Shown here: one piece after another, positions 55,297 to 64,000 of the stretch
Position numbering within the stretch: position 1 is the first letter of the stretch
How the letters are laid out: every line of letters begins with the position of its first letter
Source: JBBQED01 sp038320345
Lineage (GTDB): Bacteria > Bacteroidota > Bacteroidia > AKYH767-A > OLB10
DNA length: 64,000 nt
NCBI GenBank assembly: GCA_038320345.1
Contig: JBBQED010000010.1
Span: 62,001-126,000 of the forward strand
Direction of reading: 5' to 3'
Translations under genes and position numbers: made by a program
The notes under the pieces: model-generated
The model's database searches: none
What the model was told of the DNA's origin: nothing
The model's input: only the letters and a program-made list of their open reading frames with translations

Positions 55297-55418
55297 TCGG
55301 ATTACTTAGTTTATGGAGAAAACCATTTTCTTGATTTGCAGTAAGCGCTTTGGCTTAGTGATTTTTCCTGTGCTCGAAAACTAACGTATTGAGCCCTATT
55401 GATTCAGCCCAGTATGCT

Positions 55419-55448
55419 TTTGAGCAGGTTCAATATTTTCTATATTTG
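55419..55448 (+). promoter_or_regulatory. Canonical promoter of the DUF2130 gene
   Basis: TTTG (55419-55422), an 18-base spacer, then TATATTTG (55441-55448). The gene starts 88 bases downstream. It is the best two-part match to the phylum consensus in this window. Confidence 0.7.
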
Positions 55449-55535
55449 AGGAGAGTAACGAGGTAGGTGGTTTCAATCGCTGATGTTAAACAATACCTTG
55501 TGAAGCTTAAAATTACTAAAAATTAAATTCAAGCT

Positions 55536-56819
55536 ATGAACGATATAATCTGCCCTAATTGCCAAAAGGTTTTTAAAGTTGACGAAGCAGGATTTGCAGA
55601 TATTCTTAAGCAAATTAGAGATCATAAATTTGATGAAGAATTGCAAGCCAGATTGAATCTTGCAGAAAAAGATAAGGAGAATGCTCTAAAGCTCGTTGAA
55701 GCCAATCTTCAAAATTCATTACAATCTAAATTGGCAATTAAAGATCAAGAAATAGCTAAACTAAATGCAAATAATGAACTGGATCTGACTAAGAGATTAG
55801 CAGAGAAAGACAGTATGATCACCGAGTTAAAAGGCAAGAATGATAAAGCCGAGCTAGAAAAGAAACTGAATATCGCTGAAGCCATTCGGAATTTAGAAAA
55901 GGAGCGCGATGATTTATCCAATAGATTAGAAAATAAGGAAACAGAAATACAATTACGTGAAAAAACTTTAAATGAAAAGTTTGTGGCTGACCTTAAAGCG
56001 AAAGAAGAAATCATAAAGATGAAAGATGATGAAATTTCATTGCGCAAAGATATGAAGCTCAAACTTTCAACGAAGATGCTTGGTGAAACTCTGGAGCAAC
56101 ATTGCGAAATCGAATTCAATAAACTAAGGGCAACGGCATTTCAAAAAGCGTATTTTGAAAAAGACAACGACTCAAAATCGGGCAGTAAGGGTGATTATAT
56201 CTACAAAGAAAATGATGATGCCGGAAATGAAATCATTTCCATTATGTTCGAGATGAAGAATGAAGGAGACGAAACCTTCACTAAGAAAAGAAATGAGGAT
56301 TTTTACAAGGAATTAGATAAGGATAGATCAGAAAAAAAGTGTGAGTATGCAGTGCTGGTTTCGCTCTTAGAAGCAGACAATGAACTGTATAATTCTGGGA
56401 TAGTGGATGTCTCCCATAAATATGAAAAAATGTATGTGGTCCGTCCACAGTTTTTCATACCTATCATCACACTTCTTCGAAATGCAGCGATGAGTTCAAT
56501 GAAGTATAAAGCGGAGCTCTCGTTGGTGAAGAGTCAGAATGTAGACATTACCAATTTCGAGGAAAGTATCAATGCATTTAAAATGGGCTTCGCGAAGAAT
56601 TATGATTTAGCGAGTCGACAGTTTAAGACAGCCATTGAAGAAATCGATAAAACAATTGATCATCTGCAAAAAACAAAAGATGCACTCCTTTCATCCGTCA
56701 ATAATCTTCGACTTGCAAATAATAAAGCAGAAGATTTAACCATCAAAAAATTGACACGTGGAAACCCTACGATGACTGTAAAATTTGAAGAGCTGAATAA
56801 TAAATCTGAAGAACTTTAA
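55536..56819 (+). CDS. DUF2130 domain protein
   Basis: 427 aa. A short N-terminal zinc-ribbon half (CPNCQKVFKV) and a coiled coil (about 30-170) precede the DUF2130 core: MLGETLEQHCEIEFNKLRATAFQKAYFEKDND, GSKGDYIYKENDDAGNEIISIMFEMKNEGDET and DRSEKKCEYAVLVSLLEADNELYN. The core looks like a restriction-endonuclease-like fold (E-K and D residues), but activity is unproven. A helical tail follows. Confidence 0.92.
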   Translation: MNDIICPNCQKVFKVDEAGFADILKQIRDHKFDEELQARLNLAEKDKENALKLVEANLQNSLQSKLAIKDQEIAKLNANNELDLTKRLAEKDSMITELKGKNDKAELEKKLNIAEAIRNLEKERDDLSNRLENKETEIQLREKTLNEKFVADLKAKEEIIKMKDDEISLRKDMKLKLSTKMLGETLEQHCEIEFNKLRATAFQKAYFEKDNDSKSGSKGDYIYKENDDAGNEIISIMFEMKNEGDETFTKKRNEDFYKELDKDRSEKKCEYAVLVSLLEADNELYNSGIVDVSHKYEKMYVVRPQFFIPIITLLRNAAMSSMKYKAELSLVKSQNVDITNFEESINAFKMGFAKNYDLASRQFKTAIEEIDKTIDHLQKTKDALLSSVNNLRLANNKAEDLTIKKLTRGNPTMTVKFEELNNKSEEL

Positions 56820-57137
56820 GCGAAGTAAACAAATTACGTTTGATAAATGGGGTAGGGGACTCGGCGGAGAGAGATTCGCTCGTAATATGTAGCTGAAAAA
56901 TCTGATTTTTCTGTTTTAGACAATTTAGAAAATTGATACTAGAACTAGACATTATAACACAGACTGATTATCACTGGAAACACACGAAAATGGTCTGCAG
57001 AATGGTGAGCAGTATCCAATTCCAGTCTGAAGGGCATCTGTTTTAATCGAAAAACAGGAAAAAAACGTCAAAAAGTAAACAATACTTAGCTTTATATTGT
57101 TACCCTCTTTATTCCTTACCTGATTAGACCATAAAAA

Positions 57138-58310
57138 ATGAGAAATACATTCATTCTACTAGTTCTACTAAATATATGTGCACTATCTAGCAATGCACAA
57201 TCATTCCAAGTAGGACATTTACAACAATCATTTGTTGATTCATCACGGTCCAATAGAAGCATCTTTGCAGAAATTTATTATCCCGCTACAACAGCTGGAA
57301 ATAATGTGGCGATTGCGTCAGGACAATTTCCTGTGTTGATTTTCGGACATGGATTTGTTATGACATGGAGTGCTTATGCTCCCGAGTGGAATGCCATCGT
57401 TCCCAATGGATACATTATGGTTTTTCCGACAACAGAAACAGGTTTATTTCCATCGCATACTAATTTCGGAAAAGACATTGCCTTCTTAGTAGGTGCAATG
57501 AAAGGAGAAGGAGCAAATGCCACTTCTGCATTTTTTGGATCAGTAGCGACGACCTCAGCAGTAATGGGACATTCAATGGGCGGAGGTTCGGCTTTTCTAG
57601 CAGTTCAATACGACTCAAGCATTACTGCACTAGCAACATTCGCGGCAGCCAATACGAATCCACCATCTATCGCTGCGGCAACAGGAATTTCCATACCCTC
57701 CATCGTACTAGCCGGTGCTAATGATTGCGTAGCGCCTCCTACACAGCATCAATTGCCAATGTATGATTCACTAGCATCTACTTGCAAGACTTACGTGAGT
57801 ATTACAGGAGGAAGTCACTGTCAGTTTGCAGGCTCCAACTTTAATTGTTCTTTCGGCGAAGCGACCTGTTCACCACAGCCTACTATATCGTCTGCAGTAC
57901 AGCAAGCCACTACCTTTGATGTATTAATGCCGTGGCTTAATTATTATTTAAAAAATGATCTCGCTGCGGGAGCGGTGTTTCAGAATTTAATTACTGCAAG
58001 TATTGGAATTACTGCACAGCAAAATTGCACACTGACATCCACGCAAATAAACGAAGTGACGGCACCATCCAACGTCAGTATATTTCCTAATCCTTTTTCA
58101 TCACGAACAACAATACAATCGAGTAGAGCACTTCAAAATGCAACACTTACACTGTATACTATTTATGGACAGGAAGTATTGCAACTAAATAATTTGAATG
58201 GACAATCATTTGGACTTTCTCGGGAACATATTTCAAATGGTTTGTACTTCGCTCGACTCAGTGAAGGAAATGTCATTATTGCTTTCGAGAAATTAATCAT
58301 TGCGGATTGA
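57138..58310 (+). CDS. T9SS-exported alpha/beta hydrolase (dienelactone/PETase-like)
   Basis: 390 aa. A signal peptide (to about residue 21) is followed by an alpha/beta-hydrolase domain with FPVLIFGHGF (oxyanion), nucleophile Ser146 in GHSMGG, Asp196 in LAGANDCVAPP and His227 in GGSHCQF. A C-terminal type A T9SS sorting domain follows (about 300-390, SIFPNPFSSRTTI... GLYFARLSEG). Related enzymes are esterases, including polyester hydrolases. The substrate is unknown. It is probably secreted or surface-attached. Confidence 0.9.
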   Translation: MRNTFILLVLLNICALSSNAQSFQVGHLQQSFVDSSRSNRSIFAEIYYPATTAGNNVAIASGQFPVLIFGHGFVMTWSAYAPEWNAIVPNGYIMVFPTTETGLFPSHTNFGKDIAFLVGAMKGEGANATSAFFGSVATTSAVMGHSMGGGSAFLAVQYDSSITALATFAAANTNPPSIAAATGISIPSIVLAGANDCVAPPTQHQLPMYDSLASTCKTYVSITGGSHCQFAGSNFNCSFGEATCSPQPTISSAVQQATTFDVLMPWLNYYLKNDLAAGAVFQNLITASIGITAQQNCTLTSTQINEVTAPSNVSIFPNPFSSRTTIQSSRALQNATLTLYTIYGQEVLQLNNLNGQSFGLSREHISNGLYFARLSEGNVIIAFEKLIIAD

Positions 58311-58772
58311 TGCTTTAAAATTCAACGTATTGAACGGATAAAATTTTTTGTTTTCTGTGGATTGATTTGCTCACTATCAGAATTCTTTATGCGTGAGCAT
58401 GGAACTGAAAAGTGGAATTGTTCGGAAGCTTTATGAGAGGTGACGAAGACTCCTTAAAGCGATTCTTCTATACCCACTGAATGCGCTGATGGGCGATTTT
58501 CCCTAGCTCTCGAGAGTTTTCTACTTAGTAAAATTCAAGCAATCACTTTAAAAGAATTTTTTTACTACTTTTAAGGTGTCGAATGTGAAGTCATAGGGTT
58601 ATCCCGATTTTCGGGGACAATTTAGAGCATTAACAGATATTGATAATTTTGTATCAAAGTGTTTTTGATATAGGAAGCGCAACTACCCCAAAAGGAGTTT
58701 CAGTGATAGTGGTGAATGCAAGTGCTGAGTTTATTTTTAATAATAGTTTACACTAATTAATACACAAAAAAA
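58311..58772. other. Gene-free gap
   Basis: About 460 AT-rich bases between the hydrolase and DUF2630 genes. Apart from a small TCCCGATTTTCGGGGA inverted repeat near 58600, I see nothing. Confidence 0.5.
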
Positions 58773-59006
58773 ATGGAAGACGGAAAAGTATTAAAGCACA
58801 TTGAAGATTTAGTTGCAGAGGAAGATAAATTGCATACTGCAACAGATTTAAGCGAAAGTGATATAAAGCGCTTACATAAAATTAAAACGGAGTTAGATCA
58901 ATATTGGGATTACCTTAGACAAAGACGTGCACTGCGTGATGCAGGAAAAAATCCTTCTAATGCAGCTATTCGCGGAGCAGATACTGTAGAAAACTATAAG
59001 GAATAA
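58773..59006 (+). CDS. DUF2630 family protein
   Basis: 77 aa. It matches the short helical family: VLKHIEDLVAEEDKL, DIKRLHKIKTELDQYWDYLRQRRALRDAGKNP. The function is unknown. The family is common in actinobacteria and sporadic elsewhere, so a transfer is possible. Confidence 0.88.
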   Translation: MEDGKVLKHIEDLVAEEDKLHTATDLSESDIKRLHKIKTELDQYWDYLRQRRALRDAGKNPSNAAIRGADTVENYKE

Positions 59007-59678
59007 AGACCTGAGTGACGTATAGGATTTTGTTAAACCAACAATGTTAAACTAGTTTAGAAACTTTTTTTCTTCATTCAAAATTACTAGACTACAAGAT
59101 TGTTTGGGGTCGTAAGCTTATTCTATGGACAGGTTTAACCCTTTTCGCTGTTCTGGGTGATTGATTGGGGGCATCCATAAAACGAATAGTTAGCACACAA
59201 ATTCCCTATTCAGCAAAGGAATTTGAGGAAGGGGAATTCTGGGTAATCGTCATTTCTCATAGGGTTTTTGCATTCTTTTGGGTGGAAAATTGCACTTTCA
59301 TCTTCCTAAGCGCACAGACAGTTTATCGGGGAATACCTGCCTTGTTAGAGGAGGGCCAATAGGGGCGCTTATGACTTGAACTGAGCTGTTCTAGGCCTTC
59401 ATTATGGGGATATATTGTTATCTCCAGAAAGACTTTTTGAGCTGAATTAATTTGTGCTTTTTACTTATTTTTACACAATCAGCCAAGTTCCAAAGATTAT
59501 ATTCAGATGTGATGCCTATGGTCACTAGCACTAATATTTACCATATTCTGAATTGGTAACCAGAAATTCGTTTTGAACCCTAATTTCCACTGGAGGAAGG
59601 TGGACTTTAGTATTTCATTTACTGTAATGCAATCATCATGCAGTAGTTTGAAAATTGAAGTAACTATTCAATAAAAAA

Positions 59679-59824
59679 ATGAAGAAGATTCTATTTACAA
59701 TTTTAATGTTTGCAACATTAACCTCGTTGGCAACAAACTGCCGGCTAACGCAAAAATCACTATAGATATTAATAAATGGAGAAGTGGTATTTATTTTATG
59801 GTGGTAAGTGATCAGGAAAGATAA
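59679..59824 (+). pseudogene. Collapsed T9SS protein remnant
   Basis: ATG 59679 opens with a signal peptide (MKKILFTILMFATLTSLA). In a shifted frame from about 59740 the sequence reads ITIDINKWRSGIYFMVVSDQER and a stop at 59822, which matches the end of a type A T9SS sorting domain. The body of the protein has been deleted. The gap 59007-59678 shows no other gene. Confidence 0.6.
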
Positions 59825-60014
59825 ATTTCATCAGACTACTTCATGAAAATGGATTGACCGATGAGTTGTGTGTGAATTTTGTGCTTTTAGTAAAATGATA
59901 GTGTAGGTTCTCATAAAGCAACCTTAAATGCAGCTTAGGGAAGGAAGTAAGAGCAAGAAAATACTTAAAATCAAGTAGGCGTTTCATAAATGTAATTGAA
60001 GTAAATTTGCAGCA

Positions 60015-60980
60015 ATGAAGAAGAAAATAGGGAAAACGGAAGCTCCCAAGAAAATTACAAAGTCGAAGGTGAAGATCGCACCTAAGAAAGTAGCGACAAC
60101 GGTAAAAAAGAAGGAGGTTGTAAAAACTGAAAAGCTGGTAGTTGTAGAGGAGGAACCTACGCGCGAGGCTCTTCAAGCAACTATTGAAAAACTTAATTTT
60201 CAATTAGATCAAACCAATACACAACTAGATCAATTCGCCCATACCACTAGTCATGAGCTCCAGGAGCCCTTGCGGAAAATCATGATCTTTTCAAAGCTCT
60301 TACAGCAGACGGAAAGACAACTCACCCCAAAGGAAGTAACGGAATATCTGAAAAAGCTAGAAACATCATCTGTCAAACTCAAAAAGCTGATAGAGGAGTT
60401 GCTTAATTTTGCGCGAGTAACGAATTACGAAAAGTTATTATTAGAGACCGATTTAAATGAAATATTGAAAGGTACTCTTTTTGATTTTGAATTACTTATT
60501 GAAGAGAAAGGAGCAGAAATAATTGCGCAGAAGCTTCCTAAAGTTGAAGTCGTACCCTTTCAGATGAGCCAACTTTTTTATGATATCATCCATAATGCAC
60601 TTAAATTTTCGAAAGCAGATGTAGCACCAATTATTGAGATTGGAGCACGCAAGCTTACAAAGAAAGACATGAAATCACATGCACACCTGGATCAAACTTT
60701 GAAGTATTACGATATTACCTTTAAGGATAATGGTATTGGTTTTGATCAAAAATATGCGGAGCAGATTTTCACGATGTTTCAACGACTTAGTAGTGGCGGC
60801 GAATATCCCGGCACTGGTATGGGCTTAGCTATTTGCAGGAAGATTGTTCAGACCTATCACGGAGAAATCTTTGCCGAGGGATTGGAAAATCAAGGAGTAA
60901 TCATGCATGTTCTACTTCCTGCTGCTCAACCTAAAATACTTCCGAACGATATCCCTACCATTTTAAAAACTTGGGTGTAA
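60015..60980 (+). CDS. Soluble histidine kinase with Lys-rich H1-like N-terminus
   Basis: 321 aa with no membrane helix. Residues 1-45 are Lys/Pro/Ala/Val-rich (PKKITKSKVKIAPKKVATT), then a coiled coil, then HisKA with His80 (TTSHELQEPLRKI), and HATPase_c with N box DIIHNALKFSK, G1 DNGIGFD, F box FTMFQRL and G2 GTGMGLAI. There is no PAS or sensor domain and no receiver. No response regulator is adjacent. The catalytic half resembles phytochrome-like kinases that follow PAS domains, so this may be a decapitated or DNA-tethered kinase. Confidence 0.88.
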   Translation: MKKKIGKTEAPKKITKSKVKIAPKKVATTVKKKEVVKTEKLVVVEEEPTREALQATIEKLNFQLDQTNTQLDQFAHTTSHELQEPLRKIMIFSKLLQQTERQLTPKEVTEYLKKLETSSVKLKKLIEELLNFARVTNYEKLLLETDLNEILKGTLFDFELLIEEKGAEIIAQKLPKVEVVPFQMSQLFYDIIHNALKFSKADVAPIIEIGARKLTKKDMKSHAHLDQTLKYYDITFKDNGIGFDQKYAEQIFTMFQRLSSGGEYPGTGMGLAICRKIVQTYHGEIFAEGLENQGVIMHVLLPAAQPKILPNDIPTILKTWV

Positions 60981-61052
60981 ATTCAAATTGAATACAGGAG
61001 TAGAAATTTAATTTTTTTGGAAGTTAACTGAAAAATGCTACTAACTTAAGCT

Positions 61053-61796
61053 ATGGAAGTTCATCATCACGCTCATTCTCATGGAAAGAAAGGCTGGAAA
61101 GCTTATGGATGGGAATTTCTAATGTTGTTTCTAGCGGTGTTTTGTGGTTTTTTAGCAGAGTATAAATTGGAGCATATCATCGAACATCAAAGAGAGAAAA
61201 AGTATATGCAACTGATGGTGGAAGATCTCAAACTTGATACTGCCGAATTTAGTGCCAAGATAATGGAGATAAATGAACGGTTAATTCCTTGGGATAAATC
61301 ATCTACGAATTTACTTTTTGGTAACATAGAAAACGATAGTTTAGTAAGAGAATTGTATATCGCTGTGCCGCAATCACTCTTTACATTTCAAGTAACTTTT
61401 CAAGATGGAACCGCAATTCAATTGAGGAATTCTGGAAATCTAAGACTCATAGAAAATTCTGATGTTTCTATAAACCTTAGTAAATACTGGAGTCATTGTA
61501 ATTTGATCACTCAATTACTCAGTAGTTATAATAGCACAAGAATGGAATCTAAGGAAATGTATTTTTCGCTTTTTAACTTACATTATTATGAGGAAAATTA
61601 CGCATTCGCGCCAATACGCGAAGGTTCAAAGTTGGAATTACTAAGCAAGGATAGAGTCCAATATATAATACTTGGCAATAAAATTTCGAACCTTAATTCT
61701 CAATTGACAGGTCCTTTTTTAGTGCATTTTAAAAGTGCTCATGATGAAGCTGCTAATCTGATCCAAAGTATTCAAACAGAATATCATTTGAAATAA
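61053..61796 (+). CDS. His-rich single-pass membrane protein, paralog 2
   Basis: 247 aa. MEVHHHAHSHGKKGWKAYGW, then a helix (EFLMLFLAVFCGFLAEYKLEH) and EHQREKKYMQLMVEDLKLDTAEF, nearly the same as the protein at 54011 over about 65 residues. The C-terminal 180 residues share only scattered positions (RNSGNLRLIEN against KYSGSLRLIRN, and EYHL at the end). The function is unknown. Confidence 0.8.
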   Translation: MEVHHHAHSHGKKGWKAYGWEFLMLFLAVFCGFLAEYKLEHIIEHQREKKYMQLMVEDLKLDTAEFSAKIMEINERLIPWDKSSTNLLFGNIENDSLVRELYIAVPQSLFTFQVTFQDGTAIQLRNSGNLRLIENSDVSINLSKYWSHCNLITQLLSSYNSTRMESKEMYFSLFNLHYYEENYAFAPIREGSKLELLSKDRVQYIILGNKISNLNSQLTGPFLVHFKSAHDEAANLIQSIQTEYHLK

Positions 61797-61894
61797 TACT
61801 GTTGCAAGGAAGAGCTAGTTTCCAATTGCAAGATGAACACAATTCAATAAGTTAAACCCTATCCGATTACATTCCTACAAAAGACCTTCAGATT

Positions 61895-61923
61895 TTTGGT
61901 GTTGGTGATATTTTATATATTTG
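61895..61923 (+). promoter_or_regulatory. Promoter of the VPS10-like gene
   Basis: TTTG (61895-61898), a 17-base spacer, then TATATTTG (61916-61923). The start codon is 136 bases downstream. The surrounding sequence resembles those at 48950 and 55430. Confidence 0.6.
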
Positions 61924-62058
61924 AGTCTGAATATCTTTGGGAATCGTTTAGCATGGAAAGTAGCCTTCGCCATCTACAATAAGATTCAAGTCCACAATAC
62001 ATCTCGTTCATTATCTTACCCGCACTACATTTAATACCGTTTGATCCAAAATAGAATT

Positions 62059-64000
62059 ATGCGCAAAATCTTCTTGATCCTTATGTTATCTGTCCTATGT
62101 TTAGGAGTTTCGGCACAAAAAAAATCCACTCAACAGAATATCACTGCTGCTTACGATACCTCACTTTTTAATGCAATGCATTGGCGTAATATAGGTCCCT
62201 TTCGTGGTGGACGATCGCTCGCAGTTTGTGGTGTAGCTACTCAGCCGAATGTATATTATGCTGGAACAGTTGGCGGTGGTGTCTGGAAAACAATCGATGG
62301 AGGTCAACGTTGGAATTGCATTAGCGACTCTGCTTTTCATACGAGTTCCGTTGGAGCTGTTGTAGTTGCTCCTTCTGATCCAAACATACTCTATGTAGGA
62401 ATGGGGGAAGCCGAAATGCGAGGTAATATCTCAAATGGAGATGGTATATACAAAAGTACTGATGCCGGAAAATCATGGAAGCATCTTGGTCTAATAAATT
62501 CGTATGCAATCAGCACGATCCTTGTTCATCCTACCAATCCTGATATTGTGTACACCTGCGCAATGGGAAAAACGTATGCGCCAAATAGCGAGAGAGGTTT
62601 GTATCGGACTAAAGATGGTGGAAAAGTCTGGGAGCGAATTTTATTTAAGAACGATAGTACTGGTTGTGTAAGCGTAGCTTTTGATCCGAGTAATCCACGC
62701 ACGATATATGCAACTTTGTGGCAAGCCTATCGCAATCGATATTCATTGAGCAGCGGAGGAAATGGTTGCGGATTGTATAAGAGTGAAGATGGTGGAGATA
62801 CGTGGAAAGACATTTCTGAATCTCCAGGATTACCTGTTGGTTTACGCGGAAAGATTACGGTGTGTACCACTCCCGCAAAGCCAGAACGTGTATATGCTTC
62901 CGTAGAAAATGAGAATGGTGGAATTTTCAGGAGTGATGATAGAGGTGCGAATTGGACTCGAACTTCTGATGATAGAAACTTACGCAAACGTCCTTGGTAT
63001 TTTAGTACCATCGTTGCTGATCCTCAAAATGCTGATGTAATTTATTGCTTGAATGTTCAGTTCTGGAAAAGTACAGATGGAGGGATGAAATTTGTTCAGC
63101 TGAACAATCCCCATGGCGATAATCATGAAATGTGGATTGATCCCACAAATACAAAACGTTTTATTTTAGGAGATGATGGCGGTCCTTGGGTGACACTTGA
63201 TGGAGGTGATACTTATACTGAAGCTGATTTACCTACCGCGCAATTTTATCATGTAAATCTGGATAATGATTTTCCATATCATGTGTATGGAGCACAGCAA
63301 GATAATTCTTCTATTCGTATCGCTAGCGGAACCAATGAAAGTACGATTGGAAAGTCAGATTGGTTTCCGGTTGCAGGAGGAGAAGCGGGATATATTGTTC
63401 CCGACCCTAAGAATTCCGATATTACTTTCGGTGGAGAGTACTCAGGAAATCTAAGTATGTATAATAAAAAAACAGAACAGAATAAATTCATTAATGCCTA
63501 TCCAGAAATGGTGTACGGTGCTGGGGCAGAGAGTAAGAAATATCGTTTTAACTGGACTTATCCCATTGCTTTTTCTCCTCATAATCCGGATGTATTATAT
63601 ATCGGTTCACAATATGTTCATCGGAGTACTAATCATGGTGAGAGTTGGGAGACCATCAGTCCTGATTTAACTCGACATGATTCAATAACGATGAAACCAA
63701 GTGGTGGTCCAATCACAAAAGATAATACGGGAGCAGAAGTTTATGCCGATGTTTTCGCATTTGCAGAATCACCCGTGAAGCAAGGAATTCTCTGGGCAGG
63801 AAGTGATGATGGATTGATTCATGTTTCTAAAGATGATGGGAAATCATGGATTAATGTTACGCCTAAAATTATTCCTGCCTTTGCCATGATCAGTATTATT
63901 GAAGCATCACCTTTTGATGAAGCTACTGCATACGTTGCAGCCACTGCTTATAAATCGGATGATACAAAACCCTATCTGCTTAAAACAACGGATTACGGTA
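62059..64000 (+). CDS. VPS10/sortilin-like beta-propeller protein (3' partial)
   Basis: At least 647 aa from ATG 62059, open to the window edge. A signal peptide (MRKIFLILMLSVLCLGVSAQ) is followed by repeated BNR/Asp-box blades (YYAGTVGGGVWKTIDGGQRW, GIYKSTDAGKSW, GLYRTKDGGKVW, GLYKSEDGGDTW, FWKSTDGG, LIHVSKDDGKSW) and FRGGRSLAV near the N-terminus, typical of Bacteroidota secreted proteins of about 1000 aa annotated as glycosyl hydrolase or VPS10 domain proteins. A catalytic role is not established. The true end and any C-terminal sorting signal lie outside. Confidence 0.9.
   Translation, partial: MRKIFLILMLSVLCLGVSAQKKSTQQNITAAYDTSLFNAMHWRNIGPFRGGRSLAVCGVATQPNVYYAGTVGGGVWKTIDGGQRWNCISDSAFHTSSVGAVVVAPSDPNILYVGMGEAEMRGNISNGDGIYKSTDAGKSWKHLGLINSYAISTILVHPTNPDIVYTCAMGKTYAPNSERGLYRTKDGGKVWERILFKNDSTGCVSVAFDPSNPRTIYATLWQAYRNRYSLSSGGNGCGLYKSEDGGDTWKDISESPGLPVGLRGKITVCTTPAKPERVYASVENENGGIFRSDDRGANWTRTSDDRNLRKRPWYFSTIVADPQNADVIYCLNVQFWKSTDGGMKFVQLNNPHGDNHEMWIDPTNTKRFILGDDGGPWVTLDGGDTYTEADLPTAQFYHVNLDNDFPYHVYGAQQDNSSIRIASGTNESTIGKSDWFPVAGGEAGYIVPDPKNSDITFGGEYSGNLSMYNKKTEQNKFINAYPEMVYGAGAESKKYRFNWTYPIAFSPHNPDVLYIGSQYVHRSTNHGESWETISPDLTRHDSITMKPSGGPITKDNTGAEVYADVFAFAESPVKQGILWAGSDDGLIHVSKDDGKSWINVTPKIIPAFAMISIIEASPFDEATAYVAATAYKSDDTKPYLLKTTDYG

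Noticed and set aside
59165..59362. 65-aa plus-strand frame
   Set aside because: No ATG-supported family, no promoter element, and odd aromatic-rich composition in a decayed region.

Overview
This window comes from a gliding-type Bacteroidota chromosome, moderately AT-rich. The evidence is the type IX secretion (T9SS) sorting domains of both the A type and the gliding-associated B type, gldA, many -7 promoter elements of the form TAnnTTTG, a short AtpC with no C-terminal helices, and several families that are common in this phylum (DUF5522, DUF3332, DUF2461, DUF6150-like, His-rich MEVHHH membrane proteins). No rRNA is present, so I cannot place it below phylum.

Positions 1-40,100 are mostly a housekeeping and envelope region. 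It holds a secreted lysyl-oxidase-like T9SS protein (5' cut), hutU, a PLP desulfhydrase/deaminase, a LysM glucosaminidase, a giant T9SS adhesin, atpD-atpC, ribF, an OppC-type permease, a VIT1/CCC1 transporter, a SWIB protein with a histone-H1-like tail, a flavin reductase, tRNA-Leu(TAG), tig-clpP-clpX, folA-thyA, a CNNM/CorC protein, MazG-like, dtd, rsgA, gldA, metK, anmK, an acyl-CoA dehydrogenase, a Wza/Wzc export pair, murF and an N-acetylglucosamine-kinase-like protein. Two copies of a structured dispersed repeat lie at about 22.6 kb and 39.9 kb.

Positions 40,650-53,500 are an accessory island. Plus-strand genes, singly or in pairs, alternate with long non-coding sites that begin with a (G)CATAAC/CTAAC-like box just after a stop codon and end with a GTTAGGC/GTTATG/GTCAGG-like box. 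Inside them are imperfect inverted arms. This resembles an integron cassette array (attC-like sites) without an integrase in view. Cargo includes a DUF2971-like protein, a two-gene module whose second gene fuses a GHKL ATPase to a C-terminal HExxH zincin-like domain, a TPR protein, an unknown with possible UDG-like motifs, a nonsense-mutated DUF6150-like gene, a secreted membrane-anchored protein, a YhcG/DUF1016 PD-(D/E)XK nuclease, another secreted protein and an Eco47II/Sau96I-type restriction-modification pair. Degraded IS1182 and IS21 remnants interrupt the array.

Positions 54,000-64,000 hold two paralogous His-rich single-pass membrane proteins, DUF6958, DUF2130, a T9SS-exported alpha/beta hydrolase, DUF2630, a collapsed T9SS-protein remnant, a soluble histidine kinase with a lysine-rich H1-like N-terminus, and the start of a large VPS10/sortilin-like beta-propeller protein that runs off the right edge.
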